NCBI GenBank assembly: GCA_016788885.1
Contig: JAEURX010000049.1
Span: 1 to 38,547 of the forward strand
DNA length: 38,547 nucleotides
Reading direction: 5' to 3'
Origin: Nitrospira sp.
Lineage (GTDB): Bacteria; Nitrospirota; Nitrospiria; Nitrospirales; Nitrospiraceae
This document shows positions 26,971-35,661 of this stretch, one piece after another (the first letter of the stretch is position 1; every line of letters begins with the position of its first letter). Position numbers and translations under genes: made by a program. The notes beneath the pieces were generated by a model. That model searched no databases. It saw nothing but the letters and a program-made list of their open reading frames with translations, and had not been told where the DNA came from.

Positions 26971-28061
26971 ACGCGCGCGGCCGCTCCCGCCATGACTTCC
27001 TCGAACGCACCCAGAAATCCGTCGATCTGGGCCTCGGTGAGCGCCCCCATGTTGGCGACACGAAAGATCTTCGACTCCAGTTGTCCCTGCCCGGCATAGA
27101 TCACATAGCCGCGGGCCTTCAGCTGATCATGCAGCGTGGCGTAACTGAGGCCGTCCGGAAGATGGAAGGCGGTAATCGTATTCGACTGTACCTCTGCCGG
27201 CAGAAACGGCTGCACGCCCATGCCCGCCATACGCTCGCGAATTCTTGTGGCCATGCGCCGATACCGTTGGAAGCGGTTCGTCACCCCCTCCTCCAGCAGT
27301 TCGTCCAGGGCTTCCTCAAACGCGTAGTACACCTGCACGGCCGGCGTGAAGGGCACGATCCCTCGCCCCTGTTCATCGACATAATGGGTCAGGGTCAGAT
27401 ACCAGGACCGCTTCGGATATTTGCGCATCTGGTCCAGGAATCCCTTGCGCAGCAGGACAAACGACACACCGGGGAACCCCTGAATGCATTTCCCCGCGGT
27501 TCCCGCCACCATATAGATGTGTGATCCGGCAATATCGATCGATTCCCCCGCCAGACCGCTCACGGAATCGAGGACGAACACTCGGTTGAGACTGTCGACC
27601 ACTTCCGCAATGTCTTTCACCGGATTAATCAAACCGGTCGTCGTCTCATGGTGCACCATCGACACCGCATGCACTTCGGGATGTTGGCGCAAGGCCAATC
27701 GGAGCCGTTCCGGATCAGGCCTGACGTGCCATTCCGACTTGAGTTCGGACACCCCGAGCCGCTGCAATCCGATCATATTGGACAGGCGCTCCCCGTAGAC
27801 CCCGTTGTTGAGCACCAACATGCGCTTGCCCAACGGCAGGCAGGACATGACGGCAGATTCCACCGCAGCCGTGCCCGACCCGGTCAAAATGACGGCCACA
27901 TACTCGGACTCCGCACCGGGCACGAAGGCCGTGAGCAACTTCTGCTGGATGCGCAGCAGCATGTCGGAAAACTCGGATTCCCGATGGCAAATGTCCGGGC
28001 GCAACAAGGCCTGCCGCACCCGCTCGCTCACATTGACCGGTCCTGGATTCAAAAGGATCAT
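26967..28061 (-). CDS. PhnW-like class V aminotransferase (2-aminoethylphosphonate:pyruvate type)
   Basis: 364 residues, fold-type I PLP enzyme. LLNPGPVNVSERVRQAL at the start, GSGTAAVESAV, MVHHETTTGLINP, FVLDSVSGLAG (Asp165 for the pyridine N) and GKCIQGFPGVSFVLL with the PLP lysine K191 match the 2-aminoethylphosphonate transaminase pattern closely. QSNTITAFHLP and LKARGYVIYAGQ near the end fit too. The reaction would interconvert phosphonoacetaldehyde and AEP with alanine/pyruvate. Here it sits in a biosynthetic rather than a degradative setting, because a matching decarboxylase and nucleotidyltransferase flank it. GGAGG lies 7 nt before the ATG. Confidence 0.85.
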   Translation of the reverse strand: MILLNPGPVNVSERVRQALLRPDICHRESEFSDMLLRIQQKLLTAFVPGAESEYVAVILTGSGTAAVESAVMSCLPLGKRMLVLNNGVYGERLSNMIGLQRLGVSELKSEWHVRPDPERLRLALRQHPEVHAVSMVHHETTTGLINPVKDIAEVVDSLNRVFVLDSVSGLAGESIDIAGSHIYMVAGTAGKCIQGFPGVSFVLLRKGFLDQMRKYPKRSWYLTLTHYVDEQGRGIVPFTPAVQVYYAFEEALDELLEEGVTNRFQRYRRMATRIRERMAGMGVQPFLPAEVQSNTITAFHLPDGLSYATLHDQLKARGYVIYAGQGQLESKIFRVANMGALTEAQIDGFLGAFEEVMAGAAARV

Positions 28062-28127
28062 GGTTCAACCTCCGGCTGTTGATTGAGACGGAGCGGGACG
28101 GGCCCACTCAAATCCAGTGCGCCGCAA

Positions 28128-28706
28128 TTATTCGATGGCTTTCATGAAGCGCGCAGTGATCGCCGGCGGCTCCAGCGCAATCCGTCCGGCATCCTCGACA
28201 AACTCGTTCACCTTGACGAGCAACATGCTGGGCCCGTCGTTCTTCAACATATCTTTGAATTCGTACACGAGATCTTCACGGTCCAGCACACGTTCGACCG
28301 CCACGTATCCGGCAGCCTTCGCGACTTTTTCCAATTGGACGACGTTGGAGATCGTCGGCTGATTCCCCGTCGAGCCATACACTTCATTGTCGAACACGAC
28401 ATGGACGAAGTTCTTCGGCCGCAACGCACCCACTGTGGCAAGCGTGCCCATGCCCATGAGGACGTTGCCGTCTCCATCGAACACGATCACCTTCTTGGAA
28501 GGTTTGGAAAGCGCCACGCCGACACCGATGGCTGCGGCATTCCCCATGGACCCGATCATATAGAAATGCGTGGGCCGATCGGCCAGCTTTTGGGCTTCCC
28601 TCGACGGAAATCCATTGCAGATGATGACGGGCTGATCTGTCAGCAATTCCAGCAGCGCGGCCATCGCCTGCGCCCGGCTCTGCATCGTTCCCTGTTCCGG
28701 TCTCAT
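28128..28706 (-). CDS. Phosphonopyruvate/sulfopyruvate decarboxylase-type enzyme, beta subunit (TPP-binding)
   Basis: 192 residues from ATG 28706, which overlaps the alpha-subunit stop as ATGA. It is the C-terminal (PP) half of a ThDP enzyme: IGSMGNAAAIGVGVALSKP, then the ThDP-Mg motif GDG (78-80) through DN (106-107), then GSTGNQPT. ALSKP...KVIVFDGDG...MGTLATVG and PKNFVHVV resemble phosphonopyruvate decarboxylase (Ppd). GSTGNQPT resembles the split sulfopyruvate decarboxylase ComE. Together with the alpha subunit it should decarboxylate a phosphono- or sulfopyruvate to the aldehyde. The frame is open upstream inside the alpha gene, which is not a plausible start. Confidence 0.85.
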   Translation of the reverse strand: MRPEQGTMQSRAQAMAALLELLTDQPVIICNGFPSREAQKLADRPTHFYMIGSMGNAAAIGVGVALSKPSKKVIVFDGDGNVLMGMGTLATVGALRPKNFVHVVFDNEVYGSTGNQPTISNVVQLEKVAKAAGYVAVERVLDREDLVYEFKDMLKNDGPSMLLVKVNEFVEDAGRIALEPPAITARFMKAIE

Positions 28707-29200
28707 GGATGCAACCCCTTGATGATGCCTTTTTTGATCAGGAGGGCCACGGGAATCCGCTGTTTCATAAAGGTCTGGCCCACCCACCGGAGATCGTCCG
28801 CCATCGTCTGTTCCGACAAGGTCCGGTGCGGAATTTTCATCGTATCCAATAATTGCGGCATGGTTTCGCCCATCACCAGATGTTCCGGAGCGTCTTTGCC
28901 CTCAAAGCCGCGCCAGGAGACCAGCAAGATGCAGGGTTGGCGATAGATCATATTGAGCGAGAGCAGCGTGTTGAGCGATGTGCCGAGGCCGGAGTTCTGC
29001 ATGAGCACGGCAGGGATTTTTCCAGCCATGAAGGCGCCGGCCGCCATGGCCACCGCTTCGTCCTCACGCACGGCCGACGTGTAGAGCTTGCGCGTGAGCA
29101 ACTCTTCGATGATGCCGCCGAGCAGGGAATCAGGCACACCGGTGAAGAAATTGACGCCCAGATTTTCGAGCGCCTGCACGAACACATCACTGTCGACCAT
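28703..29200 (-). CDS. Phosphonopyruvate/sulfopyruvate decarboxylase-type enzyme, alpha subunit
   Basis: 165 residues, only the N-terminal (PYR) half of a ThDP decarboxylase. FFTGVPDSLL is a phosphonopyruvate decarboxylase hallmark, and REDEAVAMAAG places E46 as the ThDP-activating glutamate. MQNSGLGTSLNTLLSLN and LLVSWRG...DAPEH follow. Single-chain Ppd is about 370-400 residues; this split arrangement copies ComD/ComE. First gene of the operon, with AGGAG 8 nt before the ATG and a TATAAT promoter about 45 bp upstream. Substrate assignment depends mostly on the PhnW-like neighbour. Confidence 0.85.
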   Translation of the reverse strand: MVDSDVFVQALENLGVNFFTGVPDSLLGGIIEELLTRKLYTSAVREDEAVAMAAGAFMAGKIPAVLMQNSGLGTSLNTLLSLNMIYRQPCILLVSWRGFEGKDAPEHLVMGETMPQLLDTMKIPHRTLSEQTMADDLRWVGQTFMKQRIPVALLIKKGIIKGLHP

Positions 29201-29244
29201 GAACTATGCTCCTGTCTCCTGACGGGCCCCGACACAAGAGGCGC

Positions 29245-29274
29245 ATTATAGCCAAGGGGTCCCCTCATTCACAA
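29245..29274 (-). promoter_or_regulatory. Promoter of the decarboxylase-transaminase-phosphatidyltransferase operon
   Basis: On the minus strand, TTGTGA (29274-29269) lies 18 bp from a perfect TATAAT (29250-29245). Predicted start of transcription is near 29238, giving a leader of about 37 nt with AGGAG before the first ATG at 29200. The pair faces the six-gene operon. Confidence 0.65.
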
Positions 29275-29343
29275 GAACGCCGCGCACGAGTTGCCGCCGC
29301 CGGAACGACCGTGATAGCGTGCCGACAGATCCGTTGAATCGCC

Positions 29344-29886
29344 ATGCGTGATGCCTGCTCGATATGGTCGCCGTCCCCCTTCCTTCGCTGGGTCCTGCTG
29401 CCCGGCCTGCTGCTTCTCGGTCTCGTCATACCGGTCTCCGCCATCACCATGGCGAATGATCCGCACGGATACCGCGAGTTTCGCTGGGGCATGCCCCTCA
29501 CCGACATCTCGGACCTCACAGTGACGCGCGAGAACACCCACACCATCGATTACACGTTCCGGGATCGTCCTCCCGTCTATGCCGAAATCCCGGTCGACAG
29601 TGTGCTGCTCTCCACCGTGGACGCTCAGTTTGCACGCGTCACCATTCGATATAGCGGTGCCCAAGCCCATAAACAGGTGTTGCAGTATCTCGAACGAACC
29701 TATGGCACGATCGAGCGGCTTCCCGGACAGATGATGCGGGGACTCAACCAGCAATATACCTGGCGGGGACCGGACACGGAGATCAGCCTGACCTACGAGG
29801 CCAACCGGGATCGAGGATTTATTTTTATCGAAAGCCGCAGCCTCGCCCCCCGGTTTCAAGACCGGATATCGGATACCGCGGAGTAA
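29344..29886 (+). CDS. Secreted protein of unknown function, tandem paralogue 1
   Basis: 180 residues with an N-terminal signal segment (FLRWVLLPGLLLLGLVIPVSA, cleavage near VSA). It shares a clear pattern with the next gene: NDPxGYREFRWG, then FARVTIRYSG, PGQMMRGL, and a W-x-GPD-x-x-I-x-L-x-Y strand followed by RGFIFIES. I do not recognise the family. The pattern suggests a small beta-rich periplasmic domain. Divergent from the operon at 29200, with 143 bp between. Confidence 0.75.
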   Translation: MRDACSIWSPSPFLRWVLLPGLLLLGLVIPVSAITMANDPHGYREFRWGMPLTDISDLTVTRENTHTIDYTFRDRPPVYAEIPVDSVLLSTVDAQFARVTIRYSGAQAHKQVLQYLERTYGTIERLPGQMMRGLNQQYTWRGPDTEISLTYEANRDRGFIFIESRSLAPRFQDRISDTAE

Positions 29887-29892
29887 CCGGAC

Positions 29893-30429
29893 ATGCACAG
29901 ACGAAGCACTCGCTCCCAATCCTATTGGTTGATGACGCTCATCGCGGTCGTCGCCCTGTGGATGCAGGCGGTGCCGGCGCTGGCTATCCCGATGCAAAAC
30001 GATCCGAACGGGTTTGAAGGCATTCCTTGGGGGACAGCTTTCACCGAATCGGATCAATTCGTGAAGGTCGAGGATGCGGGACGAGTGCAAACCTTCGAAC
30101 TCAAGACGACACCGCCGACCTTGGGCCCGGCGACGGTCGAATCAATGAAGTTCAGCACGATCGAAGGCAAGTTCGCCCGGGTCATGGTGAAGTACACGGG
30201 CAAAGAAACCCACGACCGCTTGCTAGCGTTTCTGCAACAACAATTCGGCCCGATCGATCAAACCCCCGGTCAAATGGCCGGCGGCGCGGTCAAGTTCTTC
30301 AACTGGCAGGGGCCAGACAGCGCGATCATCCTTCGTTATGATCTTCGAACCAGCCAGGGCGTGATTTTTTTCGAAAGCGAGGCGTTTCGCGTGAAGTTGA
30401 ACGAAGGCAATTTGCCCCCCGTCCCTTAA
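29893..30429 (+). CDS. Secreted protein of unknown function, tandem paralogue 2
   Basis: 178 residues, starting 6 bp after the first paralogue's stop, so the two form an operon. Signal segment SYWLMTLIAVVALWMQAVPALA. Matching landmarks: NDPNGFEGIPWG, FARVMVKYTGKETHDRLLAFL, PGQMAGG, WQGPDSAIILRYD and QGVIFFES. The spacing of these landmarks is nearly the same as in paralogue 1, so they arose by tandem duplication and have diverged a lot. Function unknown; probably periplasmic. Confidence 0.75.
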   Translation: MHRRSTRSQSYWLMTLIAVVALWMQAVPALAIPMQNDPNGFEGIPWGTAFTESDQFVKVEDAGRVQTFELKTTPPTLGPATVESMKFSTIEGKFARVMVKYTGKETHDRLLAFLQQQFGPIDQTPGQMAGGAVKFFNWQGPDSAIILRYDLRTSQGVIFFESEAFRVKLNEGNLPPVP

Positions 30430-30530
30430 CCGATTTTGTACCGCGCGCCCTGTCTCCGTGGGCTTGACCCACCGGTGAATAGAATCTCCACGATCCTTGT
30501 CACATTTCGTGGTTGCATGATACCTTGAGC

Positions 30531-30552
30531 GGTGAGTAATCACTCACTCACC
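30531..30552. promoter_or_regulatory. Palindromic operator candidate of the TetR regulator
   Basis: GGTGAGT (30531-30537) and ACTCACC (30546-30552) form perfect 7-bp arms around an 8-bp spacer. A shifted pairing GTGAGT/ACTCAC with a 4-bp spacer also exists. The site lies 15 bp upstream of the TetR-family GTG start, where autoregulators of efflux operons bind. A TTGTCA at 30497-30502 could be the -35 of the promoter it would block. Confidence 0.55.
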
Positions 30553-30566
30553 AGACGACGGATGAC

Positions 30567-31214
30567 GTGAACCCGACGAACGCCGCTTCCCGCAACGCCA
30601 GCCACGATCGCCAGGCCAGCCTGATTTCTTGTGCCGCGAACTTGTTTGCCGCCAAGGGGTTCAAAGGCACCACCACCAAAGAAATCGCCAAAGCCGCCGG
30701 CGTCAGTGAAGCGTTGGTGTTCAAGTACTTCCCGACCAAACGCGCGCTGTACACGGCCATCCTCGCCGAAAAGGCTCCACTGAGCGAACTGCTGAGCGCT
30801 GTGGAGGAATTTGCGCGCAAACGTGACGACCATCGGGTTTTTACCCTCATTGCCAGCTATCGCATCCGTCCGGGAGCCGATCCCACCATGTTGCGCCTGC
30901 TGCTCTTCAGCGCGCTGGAGGGCCATGAACTGGCGGATATGTTTTTCGGGAAACAACACCGGGTATTCTACGACTATCTGGCCGGATACATTCAGACCAG
31001 AATCGACGAAGGCGCCTTTCGCCCGATTGATCCCCTGCTGGCGGCGCGGGCGTTCATCGGCATGGTGGTCCACCACCGGCTGCTGCATGAAATTTTCGAC
31101 GTGCCCTTGCACTGTTCCCACAAAGAGATTGTCTCCACCTATGTGGAACTGTTTTTGAAGGGCCTCCAGCCGTCATCCACCGACAAGAAGCGAGGCCTGA
31201 CCCGTGTCCGGTAA
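30567..31214 (+). CDS. TetR/AcrR family transcriptional regulator
   Basis: 215 residues. The N-terminal helix-turn-helix is standard: RQASLISCAANLFAAKGFKGTTTKEIAKAAGVSEALVFKYFPTKRALYTAIL. The C-terminal ligand domain is about 140 residues and helical. The start is GTG at 30567; an ATG 5 bases upstream reads into a stop after two codons. It overlaps the efflux adaptor gene by 11 bp, so it is very likely the local repressor of that efflux operon, acting at the palindrome just upstream. Confidence 0.9.
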   Translation: MNPTNAASRNASHDRQASLISCAANLFAAKGFKGTTTKEIAKAAGVSEALVFKYFPTKRALYTAILAEKAPLSELLSAVEEFARKRDDHRVFTLIASYRIRPGADPTMLRLLLFSALEGHELADMFFGKQHRVFYDYLAGYIQTRIDEGAFRPIDPLLAARAFIGMVVHHRLLHEIFDVPLHCSHKEIVSTYVELFLKGLQPSSTDKKRGLTRVR

Positions 31215-32397
31215 TCCGATTCGACGACATCCCATCGTCACCCTGGGCATCATCGTCTTCATCGCCGTGGCGGCATTGGTCGCGTTCCGCCTCACTAGCG
31301 GCGCCAAGACAGACCCGCGTAAGAACCGGATCCTCACCGTGGGCACGATGGCTCCCATCAAGCAGGATCTCGACGTACGGTTGACCTATACCGCCGATTT
31401 GATTCCGAACCAGCTCGTCAACGTTTTCTCGCGCGTGGACGGCTACATTGCCAAGATCTATGTCGATAAGGGGGACCTGGTCAAAGCTAGTCAGCTGTTA
31501 GTCGAAATCGACCATACGGATTACATCCATGCCCTCAATCAGGCCAAGGCCAATCTCTTGTCGGCGAAAGCGAAAGTCGTCCAGCAGGATGCGGCGGTGC
31601 GCAATGCCGCCCTCACGCTCGACCGCATGCAAGCACTGATCAAAGACCAGTTTGTCTCGCAACAGGATCTGGATACAGCCCTGGTGAATCGCGACGCCGC
31701 CGTCGCGTTACAGGATTCCCTGCGCGCCCAAGTACAACAGATGACGGTGGCGCTAGCCCAAGCCGAAACCAATCTGGCCTACTCCTACATTCGTGCCCCG
31801 TTTGCCGGCTATATCGCCGAACGCAACCTCGATCCCGGCGCGTACGTCAGCGGGACCACGGCCAGCACGTCCACCGTCTCGCGCGGCATCTTGAGCGTGC
31901 ACGACGTCGAAACCGTCCGTACGTTAATCGAAGTCGTGGAGAAGGATGTGCCGCTCGTGCAAATCGGGCAACGCGCCGACGTCCGCGCCGAAGCTTATCC
32001 GAACGAGGTGTTTGAGGGCCGGGTCACACGCATCGTCCAGGCCTTGAACCGCGCCACCCGTACCATGACCGTCGAGGTCGATCTGCCGAATAAGGACCAT
32101 CGACTCAAAGGCGGCATGTTCGCTCGCGTCGAGGTCCTGGTCGGGAAACATTCCCAAGCGATACAGATTCCTCTTGATGCAGTAAGCCGTCTCGAAGAAT
32201 CACAGTATGTCTATGTCGTCAAAGAAGGGAAGGCCCATCAAGTGCCGGTCGAGCTGGGCGCTCGCGATGGAAACCGCATCGAAGTGGTGAAAGGCCTTGC
32301 GGGCGACGAACACCTGATCGTCTCCGGAAAAGACCTCGTCAGCGAAGGCATCCCCGTCCAAACGCAGCCGATGGATGCCGTGAAACGTGAGTCGTAA
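31204..32397 (+). CDS. RND efflux periplasmic adaptor (HlyD/AcrA family)
   Basis: 397 residues. An N-terminal membrane anchor (VTLGIIVFIAVAALVAF) is followed by the lipoyl half-motif VFSRVDGYIAKIYVDKGDLVKASQLLVEID. A long alpha-hairpin follows (NQAKANLLSAKAK to LAQAETNL), then the second lipoyl half YSYIRAPFAGYIAERNLDPGAYV, and beta-barrel and membrane-proximal domains. The protein bridges an RND pump and an outer-membrane channel. The GTG start overlaps the tetR stop. No outer-membrane factor gene is nearby, so the channel must be encoded elsewhere. Confidence 0.92.
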   Translation: MSGNPIRRHPIVTLGIIVFIAVAALVAFRLTSGAKTDPRKNRILTVGTMAPIKQDLDVRLTYTADLIPNQLVNVFSRVDGYIAKIYVDKGDLVKASQLLVEIDHTDYIHALNQAKANLLSAKAKVVQQDAAVRNAALTLDRMQALIKDQFVSQQDLDTALVNRDAAVALQDSLRAQVQQMTVALAQAETNLAYSYIRAPFAGYIAERNLDPGAYVSGTTASTSTVSRGILSVHDVETVRTLIEVVEKDVPLVQIGQRADVRAEAYPNEVFEGRVTRIVQALNRATRTMTVEVDLPNKDHRLKGGMFARVEVLVGKHSQAIQIPLDAVSRLEESQYVYVVKEGKAHQVPVELGARDGNRIEVVKGLAGDEHLIVSGKDLVSEGIPVQTQPMDAVKRES

Positions 32398-32481
32398 CAG
32401 GTACCACGTGAAAGAATTTCCTCCGTTGATGGCAACTTCTCGTCGTGTCACATCTCGCGTGTCCCCGTTCACGTATTCATT

Positions 32482-35400
32482 ATGTGGCTGACACTCCTCG
32501 CACTCCGCAATCGCATCGGCATCCTGATGTTGTCCCTGGCTATGGTGATCCTGGGAGCCACCTCGCTGGAACGCCTGCCGGTCGATCTCTTTCCGAACAT
32601 TCAGGTTCCGGTCGCGTTCGTCGGGGTCATTTACAAGGGCGCACCTCCGCTCGATATCGAACAAAGCGTCGTCTATCCGATCGAAAAAGCGGTCAGTTCC
32701 GCCTCCAACGTCGAACATGTGGAGTCGTTCGCCAAGCAAGGCATCGGGGCCGTCCAGATTTGGTTCAACTGGGGCGCAGATATTAATGTCGGCCAAATGG
32801 AGGTGATGCAGCGCATCACCCAGATTTTAAACAGCCTGCCGCCAGGCATTCTGCAGCCCTTCATCGTCAAGTTCGATGTCTCCAACATCCCGGTCGCCTT
32901 CGTGACGGCCTCCGGCGGCGACCTCGACGAACGGGCGCTCTACGACCTGGCCTACAACACCATCGCCCCGCAGATTGAACAAATCGCCAACGTCGCCGCC
33001 GCCACGGTGGAGGGCGGCAAGATCCGGCAGATCAACATCAATCTCGATCCGGCGTTGCTGCAGGCACGCGGCCTCTCGATCCTCGACGTGGTCAAGGCGG
33101 TGAAGGCCTCCAACCTGATCCTGCCGTCCGGCGACATCAAGGCAGGCAATCTCGACTACAACGTATTCACCAACACCCAGTTCAAAACCGTGGAACCGAT
33201 CAACGACGTCGTCGTGAAGATCGACGCGCGTGGCAATCCCGTGCGCGTACGGGATGTCGGCGTCCTGACCGATTCATCCGACATTCAAACCAACGTCGTC
33301 CGCACGGACGGCAAACGGTCGGTCTATTTGCGCGTCAATAAGCAGCCGATCGCCAACACGGTGGAAGTCGTCGATGCCTTACGGAAGGCCATCCCGAAAA
33401 TGATCGGCATTCCCCCCGGCGTGCAGTTGGGGATTTCCTTCGATCAGTCGATCTACATCCGGCAATCGATCAAGAACCTCATCGAGCAGGCACTGCACGG
33501 ATCGCTGCTCGCGGCGGCGGTGATCCTTCTGTTCCTGAGAAATCTCACCAGCACGTTGATCATCTCCGTCGCCATCCCGCTGTCGATTCTCGTGACGTTC
33601 ATCGTGTTGTATTTCACCAACCAGACGCTGAATGTCTTCACGATGGGCGGCTTGGCGCTGGGGATCGGGCGTCTGGTGGACGATTCGATCGTCGAATTGG
33701 AAAACATTCAACGCCACCTGAATGTCGACCGGAACCGCTGGGATGCCATCGTCAACGCCGCGCGCGAGGTCGCCATGCCGATCTTCGCCTCCACGGTCAC
33801 GACGGTGGTTGTCTTCCTGCCGATGTTTTTTATCGTCGGCATCGCGCGACTCCTGCTCATTCCGCTCACGCTTACGATTGCCATTGCCCTGTTCACTTCA
33901 TTCTTCGTCTCACGGACGGTGACCCCCGCGCTCTGTTATCGTTTCTTGAAGTCGGAACAGGAGGCGCACCGCTCGCTGCCCTCCTGGTTCGTGCGCATCA
34001 TGCAGTGGAGCCAGCGCCGGTACGAAGCCCTCGATGAGGGGTACGAACGCAGCCTGCGTTGGGTGTTGGCCCATCGCCGCACGCTGTTGTTCGCCGTCGT
34101 CGCGCTCTTCGTCAGTTCCCTCGCGCTTTTGCCGTTTATCGGAACCGAATTTCTGCCGGTGTCCGATGAAAGCCAGTTCCGCATCGTCTTGCGAGCGCCC
34201 GTCGGGCAGCGGGTGGAAAAAACCGTCGATCAGGTCGCCGAGGTCGAACGGGTGTTGCGGGAGAAGATTCCGCCGGACGAACTCGAAGCGATTGCCTCCA
34301 GCACAGGCGTCCTCGCGCAAGGCCGCTCGTCATTATTCAATCCCAACACGGGACCGCATACCTCGGTCATTTCGGTCTATTTGGCCTCTCCCGATAAACG
34401 CCGGCGCAACCAAGTCGAAATTATGAATGCCGTCCGGCCGTCGGTGATCAAACTGTTCCCCGGCGTGGCGATGTTTTTCGATCCGGGCGGCCTGGTCAAA
34501 CGCGTGACCAGTTTCGGCTCGCAGAAATCCATCGACGTGGAGATTTACGGCTACGACTTCGAGAAGGCTCGCACCGTCATCCAGCAGACCCAGGAGATCA
34601 TGCACAAGATTCCCGGCATGGCCGACATCGAAGTCAGCCGGGAAGAGAACTACCCCGAAGTCAACGTGGTGGTGGATCGGGAAAAGGCCGCGCTCCTGGG
34701 AATCAGCGAAACGGACGTCGCCAATGCCGTGTTGTTCTCCATGAACGGCAACGGCCAGACCGACCCGATCATCTATACCGATCCGCAGAACGGGAATGAG
34801 TACTACATCAGCGCCTGGCTCGCCGAGGACCATCGCAAGGACTTGACCGCCATCGAGCATGTGTTGCTCACGACCAAAAACGGCGAGCCGGTCCTGCTAA
34901 AGAACCTGGCCACTCTCAAGCTGAACGCCGGACCAGTGAAGATCGAGCGCAAATACTTCCAGCGCGTCGTCCACATCACGGCCAACCCCGTCGGGCGAGA
35001 TCTCGGCGCCATTGCTCAGGACCTGGAAACGGCATTTGCCCAGTTGCAATTGCCGCCAGGCTTCAGCATCCGCCTGGCGGGGCAGATTCAGCAGCAACGC
35101 GAGACGTTCGAGGGCCTCATGTATGCCAGCGCTTTAGCCCTGATCCTGGTGTACATGGTGATGGCTGCACAGTTTAAGTCGCTGATCGATCCCTTCATCA
35201 TCATGTTTTCGGTGCCGATGGGCATTCCCGGCGTGATCGTGATCCTCTATCTCACCAACACCACGATCTCCACCTCGTCCTTGATGGGCATCATTATGAT
35301 GTTGGGCATCGTCGTCTCGAACGGCGTCCTGCTGGTGGACTACACCAACGTGTTGCGACGCCGCGGCCTCGACCTCTCCACCGCCGTCGTCACGGCTTCT

Positions 35401-35661
35401 CGCACCAGACTCCGACCGATTCTCATGACCTCCCTCGCCACGGTGGTGGGCCTTATCCCGATGGCGCTCGGAATTGGAACCGGCAGTGAAACCAACGCGC
35501 CGCTGGCGCGCGCGGTGGTGGGTGGGCTTACCGTCTCGACCATCCTGACGCTGTTTCTCGTCCCGACCGTCTACACGATGCTGGAAGAACGGTTTCCACG
35601 ACGAGCCGAAGAACTGGGCGAGACACCGGCGGAAGCTGAGTTGGCCGGACAACAGGGCTAG
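32482..35661 (+). CDS. RND family efflux transporter, HAE/AcrB type
   Basis: 1059 residues, full length for AcrB-type pumps, with two sets of periplasmic loops and ~12 transmembrane helices. TM1 is followed by LERLPVDLFPNIQVPVAFV. The proton-relay aspartates are present in TM4: ALGIGRLVDDSIVELENI, D400/D401. The second half has FKSLIDPFIIMFSVPMGIPG and the C-terminal ASRTRLRPILMTSLATVVGLIPMALG. Driven by the proton gradient, substrates unknown. The ATG at 32482 follows the adaptor after 84 bp and lacks a clear ribosome site. Its TAG touches the first base of inverted-repeat element A. Confidence 0.94.
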   Translation: MWLTLLALRNRIGILMLSLAMVILGATSLERLPVDLFPNIQVPVAFVGVIYKGAPPLDIEQSVVYPIEKAVSSASNVEHVESFAKQGIGAVQIWFNWGADINVGQMEVMQRITQILNSLPPGILQPFIVKFDVSNIPVAFVTASGGDLDERALYDLAYNTIAPQIEQIANVAAATVEGGKIRQININLDPALLQARGLSILDVVKAVKASNLILPSGDIKAGNLDYNVFTNTQFKTVEPINDVVVKIDARGNPVRVRDVGVLTDSSDIQTNVVRTDGKRSVYLRVNKQPIANTVEVVDALRKAIPKMIGIPPGVQLGISFDQSIYIRQSIKNLIEQALHGSLLAAAVILLFLRNLTSTLIISVAIPLSILVTFIVLYFTNQTLNVFTMGGLALGIGRLVDDSIVELENIQRHLNVDRNRWDAIVNAAREVAMPIFASTVTTVVVFLPMFFIVGIARLLLIPLTLTIAIALFTSFFVSRTVTPALCYRFLKSEQEAHRSLPSWFVRIMQWSQRRYEALDEGYERSLRWVLAHRRTLLFAVVALFVSSLALLPFIGTEFLPVSDESQFRIVLRAPVGQRVEKTVDQVAEVERVLREKIPPDELEAIASSTGVLAQGRSSLFNPNTGPHTSVISVYLASPDKRRRNQVEIMNAVRPSVIKLFPGVAMFFDPGGLVKRVTSFGSQKSIDVEIYGYDFEKARTVIQQTQEIMHKIPGMADIEVSREENYPEVNVVVDREKAALLGISETDVANAVLFSMNGNGQTDPIIYTDPQNGNEYYISAWLAEDHRKDLTAIEHVLLTTKNGEPVLLKNLATLKLNAGPVKIERKYFQRVVHITANPVGRDLGAIAQDLETAFAQLQLPPGFSIRLAGQIQQQRETFEGLMYASALALILVYMVMAAQFKSLIDPFIIMFSVPMGIPGVIVILYLTNTTISTSSLMGIIMMLGIVVSNGVLLVDYTNVLRRRGLDLSTAVVTASRTRLRPILMTSLATVVGLIPMALGIGTGSETNAPLARAVVGGLTVSTILTLFLVPTVYTMLEERFPRRAEELGETPAEAELAGQQG

